A DNA stretch of 60,000 nucleotides from the NCBI RefSeq assembly GCF_032854445.1, contig NC_088306.1, positions 10,256,193 to 10,316,192 of the forward strand, written 5' to 3'. The translations under genes were made by a program, and so were the position numbers. The notes beneath the pieces are model-generated. The model saw nothing but the letters and a program-made list of their open reading frames with translations, was not told the DNA's origin and searched no databases. Positions within the stretch are counted from its first letter, which is position 1; each line of letters opens with the position of its first letter. The DNA comes from Liolophura sinensis (lineage: Eukaryota > Mollusca > Polyplacophora > Chitonida > Chitonidae). Below, one piece after another: positions 28,816 through 41,311 of the stretch.

Positions 28816-30564
28816 GAGGTCTTATTGAAAGTCTTGTTTTAGATCTTGTTGTAGGTCTTATTGAAGGTCTTACTGTAGGTCTTATTCAAGGTCTTATTTT
28901 AGGTGTTATTGAAGGCTTTATGGAAGGTGTTAGGTCTTATGGTAGGGCTTATTGGAGATTTTATTGTAGGTCTTATTGTACCGCTTAGTGAAGGTTTAAT
29001 CATTGGTATCATTGTAGGCCTTATTCAAGGTCTTATTATAGATTTTAATGTGGGTCTTATTCAAAGTCTTATTCAAGGTCTTCTTGAAGGTCTTGTTGAA
29101 GGTCTTATTGTACGTGTCATTGTAGATTTTATTGTAGGTCTTATGGTAGGTCTTATTGAAGGTCTTCTGACGTAACACTATCTTAATGCCAAAACAGGTG
29201 GTCTCATTGTAGGTCTTATTCGAGGTCTTATTGTAGATTTTAATATAGGTCTTATTGTAGGTCTTATTAAAAGCCTTATTAAAAGTCTTGTTGAAGGTCA
29301 TATTGTAGGTCTCATTGTAGGTCTTATTGAAGGTCTTATTCTAGGTCTTATTGAAAGTCTTATCTTAGGTCTTATTGAAAGTCTTGTTGAAATTCTCATT
29401 GTAGGTCTTATTGAAGGTCTTATTGTAGGTTTTATTGAAGGTCTTATTGTAGGTCTTATTGAAGGTCTTATTGAAAGCCCCATTGTAGGTCTTATTGAAG
29501 GTCTTATTGAAGGCTTTTTTGAAGATCTCATTTTAAGTCTTATTGAAGGTCTTGTTGAAAGTTTCATTGTAGGTCTTATTGAAGATCTTATTGAAGGTCT
29601 TATTTTAGGTCTTATTGAAGGTCTCATTTTAGGTCTTATTGAAGGTCTCATTTTAGGTCTTATTGAAGGTCTTATTGTAGGTCTTACTGAAGGTCTTATT
29701 CAAGATGTTATTGTAGGTCCTATTCAAGATCTTATTTTAGGTCTTGATGAAGGTCTTATTGTAGGTTATAGTGTAGATCTTACTGTAGATCTTATTGAAG
29801 GTCTTATTCTAGGTCTTATTGGAGATGTTATTCAAGATCTAATTGTAGGTCTTATTCAAGGTATTATTTTAGGTTTATTCAAGATCTTATTTTAGGTCTT
29901 ATTGTAGATCTGATTACAGTTCTTAATGAAGGTCTTATTTTAGGCCTTATTGTATGTCTTATTAAAGGTCTTTTGTAGGTGTTATTCAAGATCCTATTGT
30001 AGGTCTTTTTTAAGGTCTTATTTTAGGTCTTATTGAAGGTCTAGTTGAAGGCTTTGTTGTAGGTCTTATTTTCGGTATTACTGAAGGTCTTTCTGGTCTT
30101 ATTAAAGGTCTTATTCTAGGTCTTATTGTAGGTCTCGTCGTATGTCTTATTGTAGGTCTTATTGAAGGTCTTATTACAGTTCTTAATGAAGGTCTTATTT
30201 TAGGTCTATTGTAGGTCTTATTAAAGGTCTTTTTCTAGGTGTTATTCAAGATCTTATTGTAGGTCTTTTTTAAGGTCTTATTTTAAATCTATTGAAGGCC
30301 TAGTTGAAGGCTTTGTTGTAGGTCTTATTGAAGGTCTTTTTGGTCTTATTAAAGGTCTTATTCTAGGTCTTATTGTAGGTCTCGTCGTAGGTCTTATTGT
30401 AGGTCTTGTGACGTAACACTATGTTAATGTCAAAACATTTGTAGGGGTTTTGTCCCGCACCTTCATAATGCTTTTCACATTATAATTGTTATAACAGTTT
30501 TGTAACCAAATATTATGTTTGGATCGTAACATTTGAAGATCTTAACACTTAGTCAAGGAGATCA

Positions 30565-30783
30565 GAAGGCCAGCGGTGCGCAGAGCCCAAGAGCCATTCA
30601 CCAATGCGGTCGATGTGAAGTCCAGATTATGCTGGCTTCCTCTCAGCAACTGCTACCAGTTGATGGTCTTGCGTTTCACCCGGGCTCTGTCCGGTTTCCT
30701 CCCACTATAAAGCTGGTCGCCTTCTTATAAGTGAAATATTCTTCAGTAGGGTGTAAAACACCAATTAAATAAATAAATAAACA
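30565..30783 (+). repeat. SINE family A copy
   Basis: Head degraded; B-box area gcggtcgatgtgaagtccag, core, and tail caccaattaaataaataaat. Confidence 0.82.
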
Positions 30784-30789
30784 CACGTG

Positions 30790-33180
30790 AAATGCGTTAT
30801 CTCGTTATCAAATATCATTCCTCAGCACAAGACAGGTATCTGCATGTTTAGTGTATATTTGAAGGTCAAATCTGTAACAAAACATTTCTCCAAATCTTTG
30901 AACGTTTGGAATGTTGCCTGTCAGTCTATTGTACTGCATGTAAATTGTCATTCAGACAGTAGGTCTAAGATTTGTATGAGACTGTCGTAACCATTTTTAC
31001 TAATTTTTAACCTTACAGCTGCAGTTTCTACATACCGATTGCAATCAGCAACACAATAGGAAATATAGCTAAAAGTAGCGAAGCGGTGGTTCCATCGACC
31101 ATAGACTAATTTGCATATTTGTGAAATCTATTTTGTACACGTCTCAGAGCCACTAGACCCTCAAGGTATGCTAATACAGTTGAACAAGTATGAACACTCA
31201 AACTTTATTTATACATATACAGAACTTTCATTTAGTTTACTTTGAAGAAAAATGTTTTCTGTGACTTGCGAACATCGGAAAATTGCAACTTTTTTGATTT
31301 AATTGCCCTTTTCGCAAAAAGCATACTTCGATGAAAAAAGAAAGGAGGGAACCGTGACCAGGAGGTTAGGCCTACGTTATATGACTGCTTTTGTTATAAA
31401 TCAAATATTTTGGTCATATATTTTATTCACATCACAAATATCGGTAATTAGTATGTTTCTACAGTTTTCAAGATATGCAGGATTTGTACCCTGCATTTAG
31501 CGGTACTGGTTCTATCGGTGTATTAAATTTCAGCTAAATAGGTTTAGTGATTCTGAAGAACAATGTCCTCCAGTGGTCTTCATATAAATTCAACATGGCC
31601 GCCAAGCCGAGTGACATAGATCAGTATCTGTTGGGTAAGGTTATGTGGGTAAGACACTACATGGTTTTTATCGGGTGTACTGTATCCTCGATCTCCCCAC
31701 CCCCTGACCCCCAGACATCAATATATCGTATACATTTGTAAATTTGTCGTTCAACTAACTTAAATTTTAATGTGACCTACTTTACCACATTTTCATTGTG
31801 ACCTTGAAAATTGTATAAGTTGCCTAACTAAAATTACCTAATTTACATATTGAAGAAACCCATTCAACATACTTTCTATCCCTTGTCTTGGGTATTTTGA
31901 AACAAAATACTCTGACATAACCACCAAGATTTGTGATCCAGTCACAAAATTGATTCAGCCAATTCAGGTTCAAATCTGTTTGACAGCGTAAAAAAATAAT
32001 AATGATATGCGGTGTGACTTGAAGTTTAGAAAATTCGGGTCTCATTTGATTGTAACCCAACATGGCCGTAAACCACGTGACCTACATTATTCATTTTTGG
32101 TCTCTGGGAATAACGTTTACCTATCATATTCTAAAGTTTTAGATTCCCAGCTATAGCGGTATAGACCCTGGGAAGGGAGAATAATACTAAATTATATAAC
32201 GAATACGGCATGGCTTCCAGCAGAGCTTCTGTGACAGCTTTGTAATAAAATGAACTTTAATATCGATACGAAAGAACGACATGAAGTGTCGACTTGCAAA
32301 TACAGTTTGGAGAACACAATGAATAAACAATTTATCTATTTGTGTTTTTGAATCCATTATGACGCAGTACATTTATGGAATGTAGAGGGTAGACAATTTT
32401 ATTATCTCGCCCTCAAACGTCCGCAATGAGCAGACGACCGGCATGTGGGGCAGACTTCCGGTCACTTGTAACTATTTGTCTATGAGAGTATTTGTCGATG
32501 CGCTTCCCTGTTTACCTTATCATTGACATGTATACATTCAATGTGGGTCAGTGTGGTCTAGGTAAGTAGAGAGACAACGAAACTCATGTATTTACAAGGA
32601 CACGAAAAAATACGTGCAGGTCTGTATGTTCAAACATAACAGACAGAAAAACACGCATAGACCGACAGGCACTTTTTTTGGAGCCAAGACTCGATTTTAC
32701 CAAGGCTTAAGATTATCAGGAGACAAAACTAGTGTAAATGTTACAGACATGTAACAAGTTAGCAAAAGGCAAACCTAATTACTGACATCGTAACATATGT
32801 ATAATTTTGTACGTGCCCATATTATATACATAAATCTATTTATTAATTGACATGTGGATACGCTAAGTAAGACCTTCAGCGACACATTTGTATTACATAT
32901 ACCGTTGCATTAGTGTAAAGCATATACGCACCTATACCTAATTATTAAAACCTAAACAATGCAAACAGAAATCATCAGTTATAAAGGAACTATTTAAAAC
33001 CCTTTTTACTCCGGGTTTTGAACAAACCCTAATGCATCACATTGCAGTGGTGACGAAGGAAATGTGACACTTTCAAATCGATGTTTAATTTTTAAGTTTT
33101 GTGTCAATATTCACATCATGGCGACATATTTAAGTTTTATTTAAGTATAGACTTATTTTATGTAGCGTAAGTAGTTAGTA
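30790..33180. other. Intergenic, nothing recognised
   Basis: AT-rich sequence between the divergent genes. Open frames of 60-80 codons on both strands lack domains and splice-bounded partners. No promoter element could be singled out. Confidence 0.5.
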
Positions 33181-33184
33181 TGCC

Positions 33185-34180
33185 TGTATTAATATGTATG
33201 CTTAGGTTTACTCACCTGTATGCTTGTGATGCTGCGGACAGGTAGATTGTCCAGCCTATCCCACGATTAAATTAATCCTACTGTCCAGTTAAACTCGCCT
33301 GAACTTGGTAAGTAAAGGAGTGAGAGAGGTTAAGCGATACCCGAAACGTTCTCACCACACACTGTGTGATACCGGCTAATCCTGGATAAAATATACAAGC
33401 GGGGAAATCTGTGACGGTTATATGAGACGGGTGCTAGAGAACACCCTTACCTGCCGGTATCAGGGGTCCTATACCTGTCACACAGTGACACTCCCATGCC
33501 CGATTTATGCCGAGTTTTACGAGCTTCGTAAGCACTCTGTGCGGATACAAGGGCAGTCGCTACCAAGCGCCGATTTGTGCGAGATCACCTAAATTTAGTT
33601 GTTGTGTTCAATCGAAATGAGTAATGGATATAACGCTCATTTAGTTTGTGACGTCACTGTGGCCGTTTTTACTGAGATAGACTGCAATACACGGAATGAG
33701 CTCATACGCTAATATACATTATGTAAAACTTGTTGTTAAGAATATTACTCACGCGCAGATCCAATTAACCATTTTGTATAACTCCAACTGTTGTCGCACT
33801 GAAAGCTGCCCCAGTCATTCTCATTCAGTTACAAATGTATACGGATGTGCCACACCAGGTACACCGGCACTTATTGTGTACATGTGTGTAGTTGCCCACA
33901 CATATGTCTACCGATGGCCCGGATTTCTATCACGACAATACTTTAGAACTAGGTCTTGTAGCAATTTCTTTTTCAAACCGCCTCCCTCTGAAATAGCTGA
34001 CAAACTCCCTTGATGTAAATCCAATCAAGGACAGGACGCGATCTCATTGACTAAGGGAGAATGACGAAAACGAGGCTACAATCGAGCGAGAACGGAAGAA
34101 CTCAGCAGCAACGTGTAAATGTAAGAATTAGATAATGTCGATGGCTTATTTTTTTGATTTTGTGCTCTGGTGTGCTTAAT
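33185..34180. other. Intergenic, higher-GC stretch without recognised gene
   Basis: Contains the short inverted pairs cacacactgtgtgataccgg and gccggtatca (33355-33461). The 105-codon open frame at 33696-34013 has no recognisable domain. Confidence 0.4.
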
Positions 34181-34405
34181 ACTTATTTATTAATTTGGTT
34201 GGTGTTTTAAGCCGTATTAAAGGATGTTATGAAAGGCGGAAACGGGATAGAGCCCCGGGGGAAACCAACGACCATCGACAAGTTGCTGCAGACCTTCCCA
34301 AGCACGACACGAGAGGAAGCCAGCATGAGGACGAACTCATAGCGACCACATTGGTGGGAGGCTCCCGGGCCAGGGTGCCGCGCTAAAATGCTAACCACTG
34401 CAATG
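34180..34405 (-). repeat. SINE family A, antisense, near complete
   Basis: Tail tatttattaatttggttggt, core, B box (gaactcatagcgaccaca) and part of the A-box end (ccgcgctaaaatgctaacca). Confidence 0.85.
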
Positions 34406-34469
34406 TTAAGGAGGTCCTGGATTTTCTAAACAGACTCAGTGATATGAATTAATATCAGCTATCATTTTA

Positions 34470-34610
34470 TTCATATTTATTTAATTGGCGTTTGGTGTAC
34501 TCAAGAATATTTCACTTATACGACGGCGGCCAGCATTAAGGTAGGAGGAGCCCAGGCAGAGCCCGGGGGAAACCCACGACCATCCGCATGTTGCTGACAG
34601 ACCGCCCCGC
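34470..34610 (-). repeat. SINE family A, antisense 3' half
   Basis: tatttatttaattggcgttt to atgttgctgacagaccgc. Confidence 0.85.
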
Positions 34611-34692
34611 ATACACTATCAGCTATCAAGACTTATCAGCGAGTGTGTTTGGTAGCGGCTTTGCCAACACGTATTTTCACAACGTTACATAG

Positions 34693-34829
34693 TAAGATTA
34701 CGCGCACGTAGGGCTGTGCCCGGTTTCTTCTCACCATAATGCTGGCCGCCGTCACATAAGAGAAATATTCTTGTGTACCGCTTAAAACACCAATCAAATA
34801 AATAAATAAATAAATAAATAAATAAATAC
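34693..34829 (+). repeat. SINE family A, 3' half with long tail
   Basis: ggctgtgcccggtttcttct to nine TAAA units. Opposite in orientation to the copy ending at 34610. Confidence 0.88.
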
Positions 34830-34924
34830 AAGCACGTGAATTCCAGTATGGAGAAGTTTCGCAGTCTCACACACAGTGTTACTGAGGCCACTCAGTATCA
34901 GCCAGAGCTGCCCAAATTTCAACA

Positions 34925-35058
34925 ATACTGTTTCACAAACATGTACATGTACGATAATGGAATATACAGCACAATGATACGGTAATAGTTACGTAAAAAA
35001 ATATCGTATGACAAATGCACGATAAAAATATGTCGTGCGCCGCTTTGCGAAACTGGGG
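34925..35058 (-). repeat. Palindromic dispersed element, inverted partner of 19705
   Basis: gtacatgtacgataatg, gtcgtgcgccgctttgcgaa. Confidence 0.65.
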
Positions 35059-35183
35059 TCAGTTTCATGAAGCTCGCTGAACTTAAGTTTGGCCTGTAAA
35101 ACCATGACGACGTATGTTATAAAGTGCACTTAGCTAAGGGCTACTTAGCACTAAGTAGGCCTATGCTTCATGAAACCGGCCCA
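35054..35183. mobile_element. Small MITE-like palindrome, about 130 bp
   Basis: Ends gtcagtttcatgaagc and gcttcatgaaaccggcc are inverted repeats; directly abuts the previous element. Confidence 0.6.
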
Positions 35184-35310
35184 AGGGTCCTGTCTCGTCT
35201 GTGTCTCTTTAATGTACAGAACCACATGTTAGGCATGTATATTCTGTGACAGACAACAGGTTTTTCATGTTCCTTGCTTTTCATGCACTCAATGTACATT
35301 TCCCCCAATT

Positions 35311-35584
35311 TGGGGCTTCTGTGGCTCAGTTGGTTAGCGCGCTAGCGCAGCCTAATGACCCAGGAGCCTCTCACCAATGCGGTCGTTGTAAGTTCAAGCC
35401 CAGCTCATGGTGGCTTCCTCTCCGGTCGTAAGTGGGAAGGTCTTCCAGAAACCTGCGGATGGTCGTGGATTTCCCCCTGGCTCTGCCCGGTTTCCTACCA
35501 CCATAATGCTGGTCGCCATCGTATAAGCGAAATATTCTTGAATAGGGCGTAAAACACCAATCAAATAAATAAATAAATAAATAT
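35311..35584 (+). repeat. SINE family A, full length
   Basis: Intact A box tggctcagttggttagcgcg and B box cgttgtaagttcaagcccag; tail caccaatcaaataaataaat. Confidence 0.93.
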
Positions 35585-36257
35585 CCTCGTAGTTTGTAAA
35601 TATTGTCTTTGATTTTCACAATAACCTTAGTGTCTGGATACCCAGTAACGTTTATATTCCTTTTACTGTTCCTCCCTTTCTCAATGCATTGGATGTATCT
35701 GTCAGTATCACGTTTACTGATGTACATTTACCATTCTGGCACTGGAGTTTGTATTACGCTGAAATATTAATGGTGAAATATGTAAACAAGTAAGACGTCT
35801 TACTTCTCCACGTGTTGATATTGTGCTCACACTATTTATTTAATGTCCCATATTTTCTTTTCCCAAAGACAGCCTCTTGATTTACTGCAAACATATATCT
35901 GACATCAGTGTATAAAAAAGTATACACATCTACATACTACCCGAAGCATTGTTCTCTTCGTGCATTGTACGTGTAGTTGTGCTGAGTTACTACCGAGAAT
36001 ACTGTGCCAGGGCATAACATTCATTCCAGAGACGCGCTGTATAATAGTCGCGGTGAGCAAGGGAATGAATTCCTGGGAACAAGGTGAGTGGCGTCGATCA
36101 GTGTAATTACAATTCTTCTTCCAAATTGTGCACCAATGAATAGGAGAATAATCTGTCTTTCACCAGATTGTCTACTTATCCCATGCAGCCGGACTTTATG
36201 GTGAACCCTTAACAGACGCTTAAGCATTTCTTCACGAGGACGTAAGTACTTTCTTAC

Positions 36258-36527
36258 AGACATCGAGGGGCTCAGTTGGTTAACTCGCTTGCGCAGCGTA
36301 ATGACCCGGGAGTCTCTCACCAATGCGGTCGCTATGAGTTCAAGTCCAGCTCATGCTGGCATCCTCTACGGCCGTACGTGGGAAGGTTTGCCAGCAACTT
36401 GAGGATGGCCGTGGGTTTCCCCCGGGCTCTGCCCGGTTTCCTCCCACCATAATGCTGGCCGCCGTCGTATAAGTGAAATATTCTTGAGTACGGCGTATAG
36501 CACCAATCAAATAAATAAATAAATAAA
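36258..36527 (+). repeat. SINE family A, full length
   Basis: gaggggctcagttggttaac, gctatgagttcaagtccagc, complete core and tail. Confidence 0.93.
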
Positions 36528-36607
36528 CACAGAGATCGAATTAAAAATATCTGCTCCTTTTAAAGATTATAACTTTTTGGTAAAGAGATTAAACGTCGTA
36601 CTGCATG

Positions 36608-36803
36608 AATGAGAAAGCCTCTCACCAAAGCGATCGCTGTGAGTTCAAGTCCTGTTTGTTCTGGTTTCCTCTCCGGTCGTACGTGGGAAGGTCTGCTAGC
36701 GAATTGCGGATGGCCATAATGCTGGCCGCATTCGTTGAAGTGAAATATTCTTGAGTATGAATGAGTGTAAACAACAAATCAAATAAATAAGTAAACAAAC
36801 ATT
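36608..36803 (+). repeat. SINE family A, 5' truncated with internal deletion
   Basis: gatcgctgtgagttcaagtc; the GGTTTCCCCCGGGCTCTGCC block of the core is missing (ggatggccataatgctgg junction); tail aaatcaaataaataagtaaa. Confidence 0.88.
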
Positions 36804-36954
36804 GTGCTTTACTCCTTAATTGCCTCGACTTCAATGTCATGATAGTTATCACAGTAAAGATAAATACAAGCGACCCAGTATGTAAATCGGGGATATTTGT
36901 CTATTGACATCTAAACACGTGGTAATCATGAAGTGTATTAATATTTCGGCCTGC

Positions 36955-37460
36955 GTTTAGCGCCTTTATTGACGTATGGCAATAATGCTTGTTACCATGT
37001 CGGTCAGCTGAAAACGTCTTTACATAGGATAATAATGACGCTTGTTATTTTTTCCGTCAGCTGAAAACGTCTTTATATATGATAATAATGAAGCTAGTTA
37101 TTTCTACGATCAGCCAAAACGTCTTTACGTATGGTAATAATGGCGTTTCTCACTACGTGGGCCTGTTATTATCGTTTTATGTATGTTAATAATGACCATT
37201 CTTACACTTATCATCTTGTCTTATGATAATAATGGCGCTTGTTACCCTGTCGGTCAGCTAAACACGCCTTGATATATGGTAATAATGACGCTTGTTTTAT
37301 GTCGGTCAGCTGAAAGAGTCTTGATACATGGCAATAATGAAGTTTCTTACACTTATCATCTTGGCTTATGATGATAATGACGTTTGTTATCATGTCCGTC
37401 GGCTGAAAACGTCTTGATATATGGTAATAATGACGTTTCTTACACTTATCATCTTGACTT
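36955..37460. repeat. Tandem array of about 53 bp units, about 9 copies
   Basis: Units carry ggtaataatgacgcttgtta, gtcggtcagctgaaaacgtc and ttgatatat. Confidence 0.88.
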
Positions 37461-37873
37461 ACAATAGTTATGATGCTTACTCCGCTATGTGAGCCACAGA
37501 GACTAGGAAGGTCAATGAAACACAAACATCACAAATCCCACACACAAGCAAGATATACCGATTGTAAACAAAGCCATAGCGAATTCTGGAGTGCACTGAC
37601 ATCGTGTGAGGTAGGGTTTCATAATACTATAAAACTGGAACGGTGGAACGACTGAGCAGCTTGTACTATGTATACAGTGCTATCAAGAGGTCTTGAAACT
37701 GCTGGATTAGCAGCGTGAGTCTACGTAACGTGACACTCCTGTAGTAGAAGAGATCAAAGTGTTTGTGTCAAGGTTGTGTATACGAACACTATCAGTCCTC
37801 GATCTCCATGTAGTGTGTTGTCACAGAGCACATGGACCGCCCCTGTGTCCACTCTACCTACAGATTTTCACTA

Positions 37874-38042
37874 GGCTTATTTATTTATTTATTTGATTGG
37901 TGTTTTACGCCGTACTCAAGAATATTTCACTTATACAACGGCGGCCTGTATTATGGTGGGAGGAAACCGAGCAGAGCCCGGGGGAAACCCACGACCATCC
38001 GCAGGTTGCTGACTGACCTTCCCACATACCGCCCGGAGAGCG
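37874..38042 (-). repeat. SINE family A, antisense
   Basis: tttatttatttatttgattg to acataccgcccggagag. Confidence 0.9.
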
Positions 38043-38044
38043 CT

Positions 38045-38460
38045 GGGCTTATAATTCTCCAAGGTTTTTAGTACTTACACGTCTTTCTCGCACTTACAGG
38101 CCATAGATTTATAACTTATATCGCTAATGCAGTAAATACGACAGCGAACACAAGAGATTTAGTACGCTGATATATCTAAATCATCATGCTTGGCAGACTT
38201 TTTATTGTCTTAACACTTAATGCCTTATAACTTATTTTATTACTCGTCTATGTAAGGGCAAAACATATGACTAGCCGCGGCGAATATACCTAATCCAAAC
38301 TGTATTTTAGCATCCATGGGATAAAATTTGTAAGGAAACAGTGTGTGAATTTATGTATAGCAAAATGTTTTTGAAATAAAACGAATCAATAAATCAATCA
38401 GTCGTAAATGAGTTGTGAATCTATGCGTCGAAATAGACATTCTTATACCACCCCTCAACG
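38045..38460. other. Intergenic, nothing recognised
   Basis: No repeat match or coding segment seen. Confidence 0.45.
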
Positions 38461-38461
38461 A

Positions 38462-38620
38462 ATAAGGACGTTCCGGGTCAGTAATCGCAAGGCCAATTCC
38501 CAAAAAGAAAGCTTAACACAAACTACCAAAGAACTAAGAAAGTCTTTAAAGTACAAAAATAGGGCGGAATCATACAAAGAGAAGTAGACAACAGTTTTCA
38601 ATGATGTAGGAAAGAAGAAG
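38462..38620 (+). repeat. Dispersed repeat, partner of 22983-23155
   Basis: ggacgttccgggtcagtaat, ctaccaaagaactaagaaag, caacagttttcaatgatgta. Confidence 0.7.
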
Positions 38621-38863
38621 TCGATGTATAATACCAATAAACGGGCTGGTGATCATTTCAAAGTGTAAGTTAATGAGCAACGTGACCGACCCCAATGGAC
38701 TACTGACAGACCAAACCCGACAAAGCTCTGTCATGCAGTGACGATATACATCATTATTCTATTTCACGTTAAATAAAGCCATTGTTCTGGCGACAGCTCA
38801 AAGTCCACTGTAACGAAACGTGTTTTACGCTCAGTAACAGCTCACGTGTAATTAATAAACAGG

Positions 38864-39083
38864 CTGGCCCAGGAGTCTCTCACCAATGCGGTCGCTGTGA
38901 GTTCAAGTCCAGCTCATGCTGGCGGCCGTACGTGAGAAGGTCTGGCAGCAACCTGCGGATGGTCGTGGGTTTCCCCCGGGCTCTGCCCGGTGTCAACCCA
39001 CCATAATGCTGGCCGCCGTCGTATAAGTGAAATATTCTTGAGTACGTCGTAAAACACCAATCAAAAAAAAAAATAAAATAAAC
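38864..39083 (+). repeat. SINE family A copy
   Basis: gcggtcgctgtgagttcaag, full core with a short deletion at ctggcggccgtacg, A-rich tail. Confidence 0.9.
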
Positions 39084-39089
39084 AGGCAA

Positions 39090-39930
39090 CAATTATCAGG
39101 CTGAAATGAGGTATGTGTTTATTTTACTTCGGGGGGCTATTCATTACGCGGTTACTCAAGGGGAGAATACGGGAGTATACACGCCCACCACGGGACCTTG
39201 CTGTCCAATGAAAACGGAACCCTTTTGTCTTGTGGTATGTTAAGGACGACATCAGTGTTTTTACATAACATACATTATTTATACGCAGGCATACTCCTGC
39301 TAATTAGCCTGGGGAAAATTAAACGGACCTTTAAGGACATTCACACGGAGATATTCTTATACTGTTTACAGACTAACTGAGATACTGTTGTGACATTAAT
39401 GAAATGAAATACTGATAAACTATAACACAGATCAAATGGAATGACGATGAATTCGTTAAAACAGACAGTAGAATAAATAGCAAAAATATAATGAATGAAA
39501 TTAATCAGTTTTGTAAACATTCCTGAGGTAAACATCTCAAATGATTTTGGATAAAACATGGTTACATTCAGTGAATGCACTTCAGTAAGAAACTTATCGT
39601 AACGATTTGCTACATACATTGTTGTACTTACAGAATCAGCCCCCTCAGCCCCGAGACAACAGGCACTACCAGTTTACCAAGAATTGAAATAAAAAAAAAA
39701 ATAACAATCCACTGTTATTTGCCTAAAAATCAACTTTTGAAGTGGTTTCAGAGAATACTCATGGGTTACAGCCCGGGTATAGCCGAGTGAAAATGCAACG
39801 GTCATGTCAAGAACGACACGGGGTTGGTCACGGAATACGTTTTACACGGTTTCACAGAAGAACTCACGAGCAGCAACAGTTTCACAGGAATGACTGACAG
39901 GAATATTCTGCAACACCGGACATAATCGTG
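39090..39930. other. Intergenic, nothing recognised
   Basis: Only short open frames without domains; leads into the 22-bp array. Confidence 0.45.
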
Positions 39931-39935
39931 GGACA

Positions 39936-40392
39936 TCCATGCCACGATCCCAGTCCCACCATGCCACGATCCCAGTCCCACCATGCCACGATCCCAGTCC
40001 CACCATGCCACGATCCCTGTCCCACCATGCCACGATCCCAGTCCCACCATACCACGATCCCGGTCCAACCGGGCCACGATCCCTGTCCCACCATGCCACG
40101 ATCCCAGTCCCACCATGCCACAATCCCGGTCCCTCCATACCACAATCCCGGTCCAACCAGGCCACGATCCCTGTCCCACCATGCCACAATCCCGGTCCAA
40201 CCAGGCCACGATCCCGGTCCCACCATGCCACGATCCCAGTCCCACCATACCACAATCCCCTTACCACCATACCACAATCCCGGTCCCACCATACCACAAT
40301 CCCGGTCCCACCATACCACAATCCCGGTCCCACCATACCACAATCCCATTACCACCATGCCACGATCCCAGTCCCATCATGCTACAATACAA
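39936..40392. repeat. 22-bp array open in all six frames, about 20 copies
   Basis: The unit gatcccggtcccaccatgcc plus AC has no stop trinucleotide on either strand. 22 is not divisible by 3, so all six frames stay open for about 400-450 bp, with histidine/proline-rich plus and tryptophan/glycine-rich minus translations of 22-residue period. No evidence that any is expressed. Confidence 0.93.
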
Positions 40393-40851
40393 AAATCTAG
40401 TCTGATAGGTGGTCTCCCTTTAATGGAACGGTGTGGATAGCATTTATTTTCACAATTCAGAGAAAAAACTCGGCCTGTGATTGGTTGATCCGCCTTGAGT
40501 AAGCTGCCGTATTTGCTGAACAAGTCTAAAGCGCACGCGCCAGCAGATAGCAAAGCATTGCCTCAAAGATCAATATTTCCATCGCCCATCGGTTCTGTGA
40601 TAATAATGATCATCTGGACGAAATATATTAGGCCGTATATTCACTAAACACGCTGGTATAACTATATCACAGCCTTAGTCATGCTGGAACTATCTACGAC
40701 CTCTGCGATTCGCTACGATCTTTTTGATCGTGGTCGATCTTGGCTGATTTACCCGATTGAAACCCCCAAAACTTCAATTTTTCAGCGATATAGTCACCTG
40801 ATTGCGTGATAAATCAAAAGGACTCCGTGACACTTTACATGCAATGCATGA

Positions 40852-40970
40852 AGACCTCTCCGGCCGTTCACCGGAAGGTCTGCCATCAACCGGTTTCCTC
40901 CCGCCGCCGTCGTATAAGTAAAATATTCTCGAGTACGGCGTAAAACACCAATCAAATAAATAAAAAAATC
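40852..40970 (+). repeat. SINE family A with internal deletion
   Basis: acctctccggccgttcaccg, then directly ccggtttcctcccgcc, then the usual 3' end. Confidence 0.82.
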
Positions 40971-41248
40971 AGTTAATGCACGAAGATCATTTGCGATGCT
41001 AGAACGGAGACTCGCATGACAAAGTCCATCTGATTAAGATTACTCATAATTATATAGATCGTAGCTGATCGCAGCTGGTTTTTATGCCTGCACATGATTC
41101 ACGTGCGACCAGTCTATTCGTGCTGCAATCGCAACCCCAAGGGAGATAATTCAGTGGGAACGTAGTCTTTAAACACGAAAACTGCGTGAGTGTTTGTGAC
41201 TCCAAACAATAACACTTCTCACTGTCTATCCTGTTTCTTTTTCTTCAG

Positions 41249-41311
41249 GACCCACAATGGCACGGCTGGTCATTCTGTTCTGCATTGGGCTCGTCTTCAG
41301 CGCCACGCAAG
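41249..41311 (+). CDS. Plus gene exon 1: leader, start codon, signal peptide
   Basis: The acceptor tgtttctttttcttcag ends at 41248, eight leader bases follow, then ATG at 41257. It encodes an 18-residue signal peptide and ends in phase 1 at gtatat. A non-coding exon upstream is implied but was not identified. Confidence 0.88.

Larger units (their letters stand above)
28285..30415. repeat. 12-bp array (aggtcttattga), about 2.1 kb
   Basis: Roughly 170 imperfect copies of ggtcttattgaa. As 12 is a multiple of 3, open frames encode four-residue periods (GLIE/GLIV on plus, RPSI/RPTI on minus). Two family-B fragments interrupt it. A spacer (gacgtaacactat...ttaatg) recurs at 29169 and 30410, and a block near 29914-30070 recurs near 30175-30330, showing internal segmental duplications. 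Confidence 0.95.

Noticed and set aside
28764-29651. Open frames with GLIE or RPSI repeats
   Set aside because: By-products of the 12-bp array, whose length is a multiple of three.
36021-36323. 100-codon minus-strand open frame
   Set aside because: No domain or paralogue, and its start overlaps a SINE head.
39802-40440. Six open frames of 140-170 codons
   Set aside because: By-products of the 22-bp array.
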